Source: Sipunculus nudus (taxonomy: Eukaryota; Annelida; Sipuncula; Golfingiida; Sipunculidae). From it: a stretch of 64,000 bases of DNA. The position numbers were made by a program, and so were the translations under genes. The stretch spans positions 9,290,839 to 9,354,838 of the forward strand of contig CM049316.1 in assembly GCA_026874595.1 (NCBI GenBank), written 5' to 3'. The notes beneath the pieces are model-generated. The model was given only the letters and a program-made list of their open reading frames with translations, ran no database searches and was not told the DNA's origin. This document shows positions 12,172 to 24,887 of the stretch, piece by piece. Each line of letters starts with the position of its first letter. Position 1 is the first letter of the stretch.

Positions 12172-13441
12172 GATTTCGGACCGCTAACACAAAATACCCC
12201 TTCTGGTTTGACCGGACCGCTCTACCTAATTTTTAATGGATTAAGCTAAACAGCTGACTTTATGGATTTAGTTTTAACCTATAATTCTTGTTATGAACAA
12301 GTTGTCATTAAATTTTCAAAGAAAGTTTGTTCTCTGAATGACAATACATTAACTTTGGATTGAAGTGACAAGTTCAGCATTAGAAACATTGTCCCTGCTG
12401 TGCTGCCCAGTGCGGATGATTTTCCGTTTTATCACCTGTCCTTCAACTTATCAGAATTATATTCATTAAATACATAGGACTATATAGACTATACATTAAA
12501 CCATTAATATTAGATCAGTAAGTTTTCTATTTTCAAATCGCACTTAAACCACTAATACTATTCAGCAAATTTCAACCCGCATCCATCCCCTGAAGCTATT
12601 TTTTTTAACCAGCTCGCCCCACCGTGCACAATTAGGTTTATATCTAACCACCATGCCCCACACAGTTACAAAAAATATTCCGCTGTTGTTATTAATAATT
12701 CAAACCCACATCGCGCGATTTCTAAATGGCTTATAGTATTTATTTCTTGGGGACTTACATTCGGGGGGGGGGGGGGGATCTAATATTCGCTCTGTGCCGT
12801 ATTGTGCATGACAGTATTTTAGCTAGGGTATCATGAAAAAAAAAATATCAAATGAAAATACCATTCAAACAGTAGACCAGCATATATCTATAGCTTATAT
12901 CTGCTTCAAGTGAAAAAACCACTAGCACTTTCGACAGGTGCAACCATACATTATATGTTTTTTTTACAATAACTGCACTACTTGTGCAATCACATAAAAA
13001 CGTAAAATCTACCAGACGAGGCATAATATATGCAAACACCAAAATAACAAATTTAGCGATCAACTAAATTATAAGTTCTCTTTGGATGTTATTAATTTTA
13101 TTCATTTATACTCCTTTAATTCCCCTTTCTCTAAATATTTATAATGTATTGCCTTACTAAAGCTGACTTATCCGCAGACTGATCTACATAAAATGGAAAT
13201 ATAATTTCAGCCCACAGAAAGGTCAGTTTATAGGTGGCGCCATATGCAGCAGTAAATCACATAACAGTCACATGATCAATATCCCTGTGAAATTTTGTGC
13301 TAAATTCTGTGACCATGCATTCCTTCAGATATTGCATACTCTATGCAACCGCATCGATTAGTCAAAGTTTATACCAGATATGAAGTTCCGTAAAGACATA
13401 CTTTGTGCAAAAAGAATCCACTCGGTGCACACCCATTTTAT
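12172..13441. other. intergenic DNA, no gene recognised
   Basis: AT-rich sequence with a G-run at 12763-12777. A 71-codon minus ORF (12848-13063) lacks domain or splice support. Confidence 0.45.
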
Positions 13442-15190
13442 TAGCTCAGCTGACTATAAGTCATCTGAGCTATAGTATAGGGCACGTTTTGAAACCGTTG
13501 GACCTACGAATCCAAAATTTTGCATACAGTTAGATGTCCCCAAAATCTCCTACCATACCGAAAATTGGGTCACTAGGACTTCGTTCCTTCGAGATGAAAA
13601 AACCTCTGGTTTCCATAAAAAAAGCCATTGTTACACTTTAAGGCTGCCTAATATCAAAACTAATGATCTGTTTTTAATCATATTTAGTATGCATTTACTT
13701 CCATACATTTTCTGTGAACATACCAAAAATTTGGTATTGCGTATTGTTTTTAAGTTATTGGCCCAAACATAATTCAATTTTTAAAAAATCAGGAAACATA
13801 TTTGCTGATGCTAAAGACCCTTTCAGGGATATAACATTATTTAATCAATATTCAATTGTTTATCCAAAAATAGATCTGAATTATGCAATGTTTTAAAGTT
13901 ATTAGCATAAATGAAAAATCAATACCTTAAATTTTGTCCAACTTTGGCCACGGCACGTTTTCCCTGTAAGCACTGTTGATTTAATTTTCACAGCATGTAT
14001 ACATAAGGATTGAATCTTTTAAAATCTGAAAATTCAAAGGTATTGATTGAAAAGAGTAGTTTTTATTCAGGTTTCCATACACCATGCCAAGTATTGTTTA
14101 CATCAAGCCCACCTAGTGTTATGTAACCGACACCAGGTAGCTTGCCATGGCTCAGCTTGGCCACTGCTAGCAAGCTTCCCCTCTGCCCTGTACCCCCCCC
14201 CCCCCCAGATGGTGCATAAACTAGATGAATGTATTTGATTCATTCTTATTCTAGGCTATGCTACATTTTAGATTTTGTATTGTACCACCAGGGTTACAAT
14301 GATTAAAGTGCACATTAAATTGTGTCCGCAAAGTGGTGTATTGCTATGAAGGTGTGGATGTTCATCAGATAAGGAATTCCTTACTTCAGAAGAGTAAAAC
14401 CTTCACCAGGTGTGGAATTGACTATTAATTCCAAGAATAAATTATAGCTGAGAAAGTTATGATACAATGATATTGTTTGTCCCTCATTCATCAAACAGTG
14501 TGTATACTTTATTTTAAAAGAGGTTTATATTTTATCAAATTTACTGAATAATTTATCTCGGTGAATAAAATTAAGCATGTACTAAAAACTCCGATGTACA
14601 ATTTTTAAAATTTTGATTCAAGGAATAATCTTGAAGATGCCATGTTGTGGCATTATTTTCTTTTAAATTCAGTTTAAACATTTGTGATTTAAAAATAATA
14701 AAATATATGTGTATGCATAATATGACCCGATATGAGCTACACTCTGGATAAATAATGATTGCAACTTAGAACTCTGATATTTTAACTTAGATTTACAGAT
14801 TTTTTTACTTGTTAATAAAAAAGAATGAATCTGATAAAAACTATCAATGGAAAAAGTGATATGCTAAAAAACAGGCTTTAATATAAAATTAAATGCATTA
14901 TTCCCTTGAAAGTGAAATAAATTTATCAGTCCACTTGCCTGTCCAACTGTAAATTTTTCATATGCATCACAGTATCTCAAAACTTTTACTGTTTTTCTTA
15001 ATGACAGTCTTATCAGAGTAAAAGTTCTGCAATCATATATTTAGAACTTTACTATGACTAAGTAGGAGGGCCCCCTTCCTCTAAGCTTCTCATATGCTTA
15101 TATAAATGAAAAACATTACAATAGAATATTTTGCATATTTTGCCTTTGCAAAAATTTCAAACTTCAGCTGAGCGCCGTGACCCATAGGTC
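13442..15190. mobile_element. dispersed non-coding repeat opening with a hairpin
   Basis: The left end is a strong hairpin, TAGCTCAGCTGACT (13442-13455), ATA spacer, AGTCATCTGAGCTA (13459-13472). A related CAGCTGAGCGCCGTGACCC sits at 15166-15184. Repeats with this AGCTCAGCTGAC...CAGCTGAGCG layout are, from general knowledge, common in bivalve genomes. No coding content was seen. Whether one element spans the whole interval is uncertain; a C-run at 14190-14205 interrupts it. Confidence 0.35.
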
Positions 15191-15329
15191 CCTTGTTATA
15201 ACCCGTCCTCTATTAAATTGCTAACTAGGATATCAAATCATTTTCACCCTGACTTATCTACAGAAAAGTATCCTTTAAGCTCGAAAAGAAAAGGTCAACA
15301 TTTACAGTGAACTCCCTCTACTGTTTCAA

Positions 15330-16150
15330 TTTTTGTATGCCTAAAGATCTCACAATCATACATAAGAAATGGCGCAACCATACTGATTGAAAAAGTTGTT
15401 TCATATATATTTTACAAAAATTCTTGATGACACATAGCTTTATTGGTTTGTCTGTTGTTCGCGTGTACTAGTCAATGGTAACTTTTATGTGAAAATAATT
15501 CCAAATTATTTGTAATGAAAAACTACATTAATTTCTCTGTTGAACAAGTGCCATTTTCATAATCTCGTTATTTACCTCCTCTTCTGAAAACTATTATTTC
15601 TGTTCCATCCATATTTATATTTTATCCCATATTTTATACAAATTTCTTGAAGTTGGTTAATTTTCCCAAAGGGAACAATATCATCAAAACATCAAGGTAA
15701 TAATATTAAGTAGATCTTCATTAATAAAGATAAGAATTATTAAGATTATTAAAATATCTATCAATAACTACAGAGAAAAAAACTCGCCATATAGCCCTGT
15801 CTAGTATTAATTGAACATGTGAAATAAATCGTAATCCATTTATCTGCATTGGTACGTGATTGTATTTTGGAATACAAAGATCTAATAATTAGAAGATTTT
15901 ACAATTTGTGCTTTGTTTAAGTAATATATTCCATAATATTTCATATTACACAGAGTCACACGCTTTACTAAAATCCACAAATATACAAAATAACCCCCTT
16001 TCTTTTGCAAAAATAATTATGAACAAAAGCCTGTAAAACCAAAACATAATCTATGGTGCTATATTTTTTATTGTGTCTTGTCTGTGCTTCCGGCAAGAGT
16101 TTTTGTCTTTCCACATATTCAATCAACCTGTTTCATTAGACTTTAGTTTT
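15330..16150 (-). pseudogene. decayed non-LTR reverse transcriptase
   Basis: Conceptual minus-strand translation, with stops and shifts, shows the ordered landmarks of a LINE RT. FVDFSKACDSV-like motif A lies at about 15950-15990, then a TRQG..ASFFS-like segment, and an AxDI..FGK-like remnant of the YADD region (about 15640-15700), followed by downstream RT-like text. Many stops show it is long dead. The clade cannot be set from this remnant. Confidence 0.55.
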
Positions 16151-16214
16151 AACATTAACCGAACCAAGACTAAAAAAACATATTTCAGATATGCGTCATC
16201 TGTATGATCATATA

Positions 16215-16525
16215 GTATTATAGCGGGGGTTATGTTTTTGGCGGCGTTGTTTTATCTGCATGTTTGTTTGTCTATTAGTAACATTACTCAAAAAAAGTTA
16301 TATTTTCGGTAAAAAAAAAAAAACGGATTTTGATGAAATGTTCAGGATAGCCCGACAATGATACAAGGAACAATTGATTAAATTTTGGGGGTGATCCGGA
16401 TCGCCATCTGGATCTAGGATTTTTTAAGGAAAAATGCTGCATTTCTGACATTGCCATATGGGGGTAATGAGCTGCCTTGGCGGTGGTCTGCGCTCTTTGT
16501 GAGCCTTTCTGGTTGCACGTGTTAT
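16215..16525. repeat. fragment of a dispersed metazoan repeat
   Basis: Contains TTTGTTTGTCTATTAGTAAC, an ACGGATTTTGATGAAATG block, GTGATCCGGATC and GGCGGTGGTCTGCGCTCT (16479-16496). The last motif recurs at 33089-33106 as GGCGGAGGTCTGCGCTCT. The block order is one I associate with a widespread non-coding dispersed repeat; the family name is not certain. Confidence 0.45.
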
Positions 16526-16925
16526 TAATTTTTTAAATGTTTGTGGGACAGGTCCTGTATTATCAAATCAAAGGATGACACTTGAAAACTGTGTGTTGTA
16601 ATAGGCCCCTACATAACCGTTGTCTCTTGCAAATTGACAAAACAAAACCCTCGGGAGAGGGCTAAAAGTATTATATTCACAAAATTTGATTTCAGTTTAC
16701 CTCACTGTGTGGCAGCACCGTCGCACGTCTCCAGATGTATCCTTCGTGATTTTGTAGACGGAGACGAGGGAGAGTTTCTCTTAGAAGCATTTCCTTCTCT
16801 CTGTATGATCATGTAGTATTAATTTATTAATTTAGTAAAATGAAATCAAAATACAAAATGTCAGTAGAATTTTTCATGATGTTATATAAAAAACGCAAGT
16901 GACACGTATGCCATGACGCTCATCC

Positions 16926-16927
<2 letters not shown>

Positions 16928-16963
<36 letters not shown>

Positions 16964-16974
16964 GTAATAATAAA
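16928..16974. repeat. (AAT)n microsatellite
   Basis: Trinucleotide AAT/TAA run with one interruption. Confidence 0.9.
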
Positions 16975-17189
16975 GTCACAGGTAACAGAACTGCACCTGA
17001 TATTTCTTGTTTTTACCTTGACATATTTTTTTACCCGGTCACGACCGTGGCATAATTTTCAAGGAATTGAAAAGGTATTCAGGCTTCCCTTGTCGACTCT
17101 GGGTGATTAGAAACCTAAGTTGCAGGCTGTTTCGGCCAATGGCTTGTGGAAACTGGCCATGGTAATTATATACCAAGTTTATCTCGGCA

Positions 17190-17640
17190 GCACTCAAGAT
17201 GAGGTTATCCGAAATCTATGAACATGCAAAATTTAGGCTAGACACGTCAAAACATTCCTGAGATATGTGCGATGGGGGGTACGCTACGTAGAGACGATTG
17301 TAGGTGGCGCCACCTCATTTGATGTATGAAACGTTATCCACGATGTATGGACAAGCTAAATATTAGTATCAGACCAGTACGCAAAACCATTTCTGAGATA
17401 TGTGCATGAATGTGTGCTGCGTATAAACGATTTTAGGTGGTGCCAACTGTGTTGTATATAAGCTATCAAATATGATTGCACATTTAAATTCCAGAGCAAT
17501 TCATCTAACCTCTCCTAACTAACCACCAGGTTTGTGAACGTGATAAAGCTCTACAAGATAATTTCAGACCGATACATTTAACTACTCCTGAGATGTTCGT
17601 GTTTTTCTCCCAATATAGATGACATGATAGACGCCATGCT
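17190..17640. repeat. degenerate ~150-bp tandem repeat, about three units
   Basis: Three diverged units share the order AGxCxxxTACxxxAAxxATTxCTGAGATxTGTxC and GATxxTAGGTGGxGCCA. CTGAGAT recurs near 17260, 17393 and 17588, and AGGTGG.GCCA near 17302 and 17434. Units are heavily diverged, so the boundaries are approximate. Confidence 0.45.
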
Positions 17641-18078
17641 CAGAGGAAAGGTCAGAGGTCAAAGCAAAATGGTAGGGCACCAGTTCAAAGATGACCCCAG
17701 TTTTGGAAATTCAGTACAGCGGTTTTCGAGGAAGTTCTCCGGAAACGAACGGTGGAGGCGGCGAGACCTGGCAGAAAACACGAAAACTCGTTCCAGCGGA
17801 TACATTATAATGATTTGTGCTTTCTGTACCTGTAAATATGAATTCCTGCTATTGTTATAAGACTTAAACTGAATTAAAGGCGTTTTGAAAAAAATGAACA
17901 TATGAGTGTAGCCGTAAAAAATAAATTGATTTTGTATCCGGCTTCCGGTTGTTCTGAAGTATACTGTAACAGTCCTAGACTCGGTTGATCTGACACAGGT
18001 GTTCACAAGTCAGTCATTATTAGTTAAATATTAACAAAGGGATCGTCAAGTCACCTTGTATGTATGCTAGCCAGCCGC

Positions 18079-18086
18079 TATAAATA
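18079..18086 (+). promoter_or_regulatory. candidate TATA box for an orphan 5' exon
   Basis: TATAAATA in a GC-flanked context (AGCCGCTATAAATATAG). About 380 bp downstream is a strong splice donor, ACAGG|GTAAGTAT at 18465/18466. The interval 18110-18465 could be a 5' non-coding exon. It lies upstream of LRR gene 2, whose coding exon starts at a splice acceptor, but a 16-kb intron would be needed and no transcript evidence exists. Confidence 0.25.
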
Positions 18087-18465
18087 TAGATATAGCTCAG
18101 GTGAGCAGATAAAGACAGCGAGTGTGTCACTGATCCGCAGTCTGACGGTCATACGTACCCCTCTTTATGATATACTAAAGGTTATATATTCACCAGCAGC
18201 TGATAAGCTTCAACTAAGTTATATTCATTACAATAAGGGCCAATATATATCCTGGAGTACGATTTTCATTTCACTACTCGAGAAAATGTGTATTAGTAGC
18301 TCACGAGCGATGTGAATCTCGGATGTACAATTTATGGACACCTAAAGCTGTAAAGAGACAGAGGTCGTCCCCGTTTGATCATATCTTTATTTTTAGTGAA
18401 TCAAATTACGTCTTGTCTTTATCTCAAGTGTGTTTGGTTTCTTTGGATTAAACAGACAGTACAGG

Positions 18466-19512
18466 GTAAGTATATTTAAATTCATATACTTTTTTGAGTG
18501 ACTTGTGCGTAAAATTGTTAATTAACTCAGACTGCTCTATATATACGTACTTGCCCTTGAAGTCGAAAATGTCCTTTTCATTTGTGCATGTACGTGTTTG
18601 CATCAATTCTCAGAGCAATGTCACATTGTAGATTCGTATATATTTATTGCTTGCAAAATTGATGATTTTCTATGGTGTAATTAAGTGCGTGGTTTTGTTG
18701 AGAACAGTTCTTCAGTTTGGACGTTTTACAGTCTAAATAAATTGGTTCTGCCAGGCCCAAAATTCCGCAGGAAAGGAAGGGCAAAGTCATGATTTAAACA
18801 TTGAATTTCGTATCACAGGAAGCCTATGCAGGATTTCAACAAGGTACCGCAATCTGAGCATTCGGGTGTCGGTGTTTGTGTGTATGTGTTTGGTTATTAT
18901 GTCAATAGACATAGTGATAAACCACTGAATGCATAGAACCATATCCTGCAACAGATAATCATGATTAATACATGTGTATTATGAACTTTACGGGCGGGAG
19001 AAAGCTCGTAGAAAGCTCAGCTTTGAGTATTTCAAAACCAGTGACAAGAAAAGCACGTTTTAACACTGACTGGCTAATTATTTATCTATCTCAACATTCT
19101 TCTGTAACATATAACAATAACTGCCTTCAACTTCTGTCAGGTTAGATTAATCAGCAAGGAGAGCTGAGGAATTCCTCACTTTAGAATATTACACCTCGGC
19201 ACCTGTTTCTCAGGCACAATGGCCCGCGGTTATATTGTGATTAGTTTTAAAGGGTGATTTATGATTCTGTTGTTTTTGTATGAGTCACAGTAATGAAAGT
19301 CACACATGGCTGTCTACCCGACAGGAAATAACCATCGTCTCTGATTGCTATCACGAGGTGTCCTCCAATTTCTTCCCTTGGTTTCCTGTATCTATAATAA
19401 ACCGTTATCTCCTTGCATGCTCTACTGGAAGTCGTCCACATTGTAAATGGTGATTCACCAATTTATATATGGCATGCAGTTTCCCGCACAAACTCTCCGG
19501 CGGGCCCTTTGA

Positions 19513-19513
<1 letters not shown>
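18466..19513. other. intergenic or intronic DNA, nothing identified
   Basis: No coding segment or element termini were recognised between the donor-like site at 18466 and the AT microsatellite. Confidence 0.45.

Positions 19514-19580
<67 letters not shown>
19514..19580. repeat. (AT)n microsatellite
   Basis: About 33 uninterrupted AT dinucleotides. The ORFs of repeating Ile-Tyr crossing it are artefacts. Confidence 0.95.
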
Positions 19581-19584
<4 letters not shown>

Positions 19585-20474
19585 GTGTTGCCGCGTTTGA
19601 TGCGAAATGTTTACCCTTTATAAAAAATTTCATCATATCACTCAACACTTTTTTTACAGGAGACTCACTCCTGTCAACGTATGGCAGGTTATATCAGTCG
19701 AATTTGCCAGAATAGGGATGGCCGATAATTCAGCATACTTCATATTTTGATAAAGGTCAAAAGGAGAGTGTTGGTATATGTGTACCAGGACAAACCATAT
19801 AATCACAAGGCCATTTTATTTGTGCATGTTACTTGTTAGATGTCAGAGTACACATACAATGAGAAAACATGTAAAACAAGATAGATCAATTCAGGTGATC
19901 CAGTCAGGTTTTGATGGAGTATCATATGATAAGTTTATATAAGGCGACGGACGTAAAGTCAGATATAAATAGGAAACTTTTCAGCCATGTTATACCGTTA
20001 CAGATGACAAGCCGGAGCTTGCTCAGTTTTGACTGACATTTCTTGTCTGACCTATATGTTTGGCTTTCAGATTCCTCTTCTTGTGCACTTGTCACATTTT
20101 ATATGATCCTGAGTCATCAACAAACCCAACTGACCTCTTATTTGTTTCATTAATTTAAGTATCTGTTCAACTTAGCATATTTCATTTTATCTTTCATCTT
20201 TTTGACTAGCTGATGCAAGTTCTTGTTTCCTCTTTTCCCCCTTTAACTTGCGATCGTGCGTTTTTTTTTTTTTTTTTTGTTTTTGTTTTATCTTCTCATT
20301 TCTCTCGGCTTCTCCTTGGTTTCATTTCCCTTCGATTTATGCGTTATACATGTATATGGGTTCCCCTGTACCAAATTTAGGACTATTGTATTTTCTATTT
20401 TCTGTCGCCCGCTTTCCAACTTTTGCCCGTAGATAATGTGTTTCCGCATTCTCCGTCAATGTCTCTTTCACTCG

Positions 20475-20850
20475 TTTATTATATAATAATTTAATAATAA
20501 TAATAATTTATTTTATAAAGCGTAAAATCCACTAGACATGGTGCCCTAAACGCTGTACACGACTAAAAGGTGAAAAATGGAAAGATATTTGTTGAATTAG
20601 CAATAAATAAAATGAACGAATAAAAACATTAAAAAATAAAGTTTTAAAACAATAAAATAACGTTCCAAGAATTCATATAACAGAAGTTCATTGACTACAA
20701 TACCCGTAAAACTGTTTGAACAAATGGGTTTTAAGATGAGACTTTAAAGCTGCAAACTGGATTGTGTTCGCAGGTACTGCTGTAATTCATTCCAAAATTT
20801 AAGACCAGCTACACGGAAAGCTCTCATGCATACAGTCGATGACCTTGTCA
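20475..20850 (-). pseudogene. 3' end of a CR1/L2-like LINE
   Basis: Minus-strand reading from about 20825 to 20700 gives RAFRVAGLKFWNELQQYL, then after a one-base frameshift LKSHLKTHLFKQFYG. This matches the typical C terminus of CR1/L2/Jockey-type ORF2 proteins (RAFS.AAP.LWN.LP ... FK..LKT.LF). An AT-rich 3' UTR ending in TTA/ATT repeats (about 20480-20510 on the plus strand) serves as the tail. It is a 5'-truncated dead copy. Confidence 0.6.
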
Positions 20851-21069
20851 ATTCTTTTTACCGTTATGTTTCTCTTGAGACCCCATACTCCTTAAAACAT
20901 TTCTTTGGCACTTTCACTTTCTTTTTCAGCCTCTTCTTGTACCGGATGGGTACAACTCCTTAATTCCGATTTCAAGCAACTTTATTTCTTCTGTTGGTCC
21001 AGTATCTCGTCCATGTCTTTTAAATCATTCACTCTAAACGCATTGAACTTTGCACGACCAGTACTTTTT

Positions 21070-21780
21070 AGCCCTCAGCCCTTAGGCTGATGGGCTATTG
21101 TCGTCACCCAAGCTGTCCGTCCGTCCGTCCGTCCGGCGTCCGTTAACTTTTACCTTGTGAGCGGGATATCTGGAAAAGGATTCACCGTCAGAATTTTATT
21201 TCCTTGGTAAAGATGTATATCGACAAAATCTCGGTCAAGTTCGAAGATGGGTGACCTTGACCTATTTTTCTACATTTTAGAGCTGATTATAGAAAAACAC
21301 TTAGATGCTTATTACTCAGGAACCATTTGGTGGATTTTCACAAAACTTACTATGATCATAGGGACTGATGGTCTGTAACTGGTGCACAGGTTTGAGGGTG
21401 CCACCTACAATTTCTGATTTTTAATGAATTTTTTCTTGGATTTTTCAACTTTGGCCTTGTGAGCGAGATATCTCTAAAAGGATTCACAATAGGAATTTTA
21501 TTTCTTTGGTGAAGATGTATATCGACAAAATCTCGGTCAAGTTCGAAGATGGGTGACCTTGACCTACTTTTCAAGGTCACAGAGCTTATAATGGAATAAA
21601 ACTTAGAAGCTTATTTTTCAGGAAGCATTTGGTGGATTGTTATGAATCATGGTACATACCTCTCTATTTTAAATTTATAACTGAGACATGTATAGATATA
21701 CATGTACATCCATTTGAGAACAGATATTTAGTACTAGTTACTGTTACCACCTTTAAACAATGTTCCTTTGGCTGAGGGCT
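21070..21780. mobile_element. non-autonomous element with 11-bp inverted ends and internal duplication
   Basis: Termini AGCCCTCAGCC (21070-21080) and GGCTGAGGGCT (21770-21780) are perfect inverted repeats. A (GTCC)n run follows the left end. Inside, a block containing GATGTATATCGACAAAATC and GAAGATGGGTGACCTTGACC occurs twice about 300 bp apart (near 21210 and 21510). No ORF of transposase type is present, so it is a MITE-like element with an internal tandem duplication. The superfamily was not determined. Confidence 0.6.
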
Positions 21781-24700
21781 TTTGTCAGTTTCTGCTGATA
21801 TTCTAGTTTTCTCTTGTTCTATACTGGAACTATATAATCTGTGTAATGAATGGTTATGGTTAATTAATACAGCCCGGTCATTTAAATAGGAATTAGATAT
21901 TTTTTGTGTAATTAATACAATACCAAATTTATATCGTAACGTGATATTGTTTAATTAATATAACACGTAATTTATATTAGCAGGAATTAGATATTTTGTG
22001 TAAACAATATGACACGTGAACGTTCCCTGCACAAATTACTTAACGGCAATGTGGTGCCCGTTACGTGTTACTGCCAGTATCCTGTATCACACAGCGTATA
22101 ATTATAATAGCTCAATATCTGCAAGTTCAATCCTCAGTATAATAATAATAAATAGATCAGAAAAACAAGAATGTACCCAAAGAACCGTGCAGGTTTCAAT
22201 AATAGCCTCTAATTAGGATCTTGATGTTCAGTCATGCGCGGCCGTGTATAGGTAATTAAAAGTGAAGGAATAAAGGCTGATCCGTACTTGCGTGCCCATG
22301 AAAATAACAAACCGATTATTTTGAGGATATTAATGATATGTTAAGTGTGAACCTGAACGCATTAGGTAAGAACAAGTTTATATGTACATACAGGTTGACT
22401 GAGCCTGGGCCATTGTTCAGACAATGAATTGTTGCTCCTTGCGACGGTCTGCCTTTGCTAATAAATATATCTGGAGCTGCTGTGTACGATTCCCTCGAAT
22501 AAAGCTCACAGTACACAGTATAAGACACTGGAGCGTTGTGTACGTCTGCGAGAAGGAAAAGCCATTCAGGTGTGTAATATGTGTTGAACACCTGCATGTT
22601 GTACGTGTGTACACGGCGTACCGAGTCGGAGCATACTGCACACGTAGCAAACACCTTGACGGCTTTCTGACATTGCGGCCAAAGACGGGAGGTGTTTTAT
22701 TGGCCTTATGTACTTGTAAATACGGATAAAAAACTAACAAATCTACACATGGAATGACACACTGAAGGCCGGCGTTTGGATACAGGTAGGGGTGATGTCG
22801 GCATGCTCGGGTGAAGGTGTTTTTGTGCATGGTTGTCTTGCTGTGGGTGTCGTAAGGGCAGTGTGCATGCACACGCTCGGAAGTGAGTCCATGATGTGGG
22901 CTGCTGGGTTTTATACTTGTTCTGTACTCGTGACACTATCTGACTGGCGTATCATTGATTCTGTAAGGAACACAGTCTTTACTTTATCTGCGGATCAGGG
23001 GTGGTCCACTGTCATTCCGCAGCACAATAACAAAGACATGTCAATCTTACAATGGTTTACACGATGCGTGAAGTGGGTTGGAGTCAGCGAGTGAGATCTC
23101 GTTCACCGGCATGCTTTATATGGTTATATAATATTTTAGAGCAGATGAAACTAGGTTTTCATTTTATGCACGGTGTATACCGCGTTTATACATGTACCTG
23201 CTAGGAAACCACTTTCCTTAGCCATTGTGTGAAATGTAATTATCCACCTTAATTTATTTACTCCAACTGAGCCAAGACATTGTAAATAGCATCACGCTAA
23301 GGGAGAATTAATTAATAAAGAATTATTTAAAAAAAGTACTATTGCCGTGAAATTATTAGATTTTTTTACAAAAGTCACTTAACAGTATTGGCATGTCCAT
23401 GCATTTATCCAAATATAGATTGGAATGTATCTTATGAGTTGAGAATGTTCGGTGGTATAAAAACCTCTGATTTTGTTTCCATTTAAATCTTTAAATATCC
23501 ACACGGATTCTTATCTAATGCCTTTACTGCGTTATTTCCAAGAATCCGGCCCACACGCCCACATGTGCAGCTGATGTATCCAAACTTTGCATGGTAGAAA
23601 TTGAAAACCTGCCGGTAGAGATTAACATTGATTTCTACCGGTACAGATTGGTAGTATATATCCTCTACTGGTAGGATTTAAGATTCTGTCAGTCTAAATA
23701 AGAAAATGATTTCCATCGGCAGAAAGGCAAATCTTAACAAACATCCCATATATTCAGACCATGAATGGAAATCGAATTCATATATTGTCATATGTACTAT
23801 ATTTTGGCAAGGTAGTGATCGATACTTGTAAGCAAACTAACTTCATTTTTATTTGATAGATTATATATTTACAAGTGATCTGTTGACAAATTGAATTTAT
23901 TTGCTCGATAGATAAAATCTTGACAAGAGGTATAGTTATTAGCAAAATAACTTTATCTGTATCACTTAAATGTTTTATATCTAAGATTTGAAAATGCTAT
24001 GAAAATATCTGATTTGAAATTCTAAGCTATTAGATTTGCAAATGTATAACATGTTCTCACACTCGGAAAACAGTGATCTAAACGGTCACGAGTTGCAATT
24101 CTATGGTAGAAATTAAAATATTTATGTCTAATGGTAGTTCATTATATCTTCATAATTAGATTCAGTAGAAATAAAAAATTTCACCTTTGGTTATATATAA
24201 TTTCTATCGGTATAGAGAATCATTATAAATTAGATTTTAATTTCAAAATACCGCCAATATAGGGTTCGAAATCCCAACAGTCGAGATGGAAATTTTAATA
24301 TCTACGTGAAGAAATCATGATTTCAAATCGTCCATATTTTGATCTCTGCCATGCATGACATATACATGTCCATGCATTTAATTTGTGCAGGAGGGTCGTT
24401 GTAACTCTTTTAACAGGGACGTGCACTTGTTGACATTTGACGCCTCACTCGGGTCGTATGATGACCGCCCCCGATGACCGGGACACGCCCACTGATGACA
24501 CACGCACCTGATGGTCACGGGGAGTTCTGGTTTATGAATGGAAGGTGTTAAAAGTAAATTGTTAAATCCCGTGTGAGCTGAGTGAAATGTTCGATGAGAT
24601 GGGAGAGACCAGCCCGATACACCGTGGTGGAAGAGTCCTAGCATAATACACCCTAAACATTTTATATGAACTTGTTGAATTTTCTTTTCTTTCTTGAGAA

Positions 24701-24875
24701 ATTTACTTGATATATTCAGAAATTTTGGCATGAAGGTATTTGAAATCGTGGATGTTTTCTAATATGAGGTAGGCTAAATAATCCTTTCGCCACAGACCGG
24801 AGACATAGAAACAGTTCAACTTTTAGTATAGTATATTGAATTTTAGGTGAAAGTTTTGGAACTGTGAAAATGAAT
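21781..24875. other. gene-poor stretch with ambiguous ORFs
   Basis: The 22316-23094 part is richer in GC and carries several overlapping ORFs of about 100-150 codons on both strands. None has a recognisable domain, and mutual overlap suggests low stop density rather than genes. From 23590 to 24320 the word TTTCTACCGGTA and variants recur, including the imperfect palindrome around 23611-23641. Confidence 0.4.
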
Positions 24876-24887
24876 GTCCCCTTTTTT
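24876..24887. repeat. left target-site duplication of LINE fragment
   Basis: GTCCCCTTTTTT, identical to 26651-26662. The T-run overlaps the A-tail side, so the true duplication may be slightly shorter. Confidence 0.7.

Noticed and set aside
22417-22872. 151-codon minus ORF and overlapping 112- and 101-codon ORFs
   Set aside because: Mutually overlapping on both strands, no recognised domain, no splice-site or homology support.
24378-24731. 117-codon minus ORF
   Set aside because: No domain, low-complexity N terminus and no splice context.
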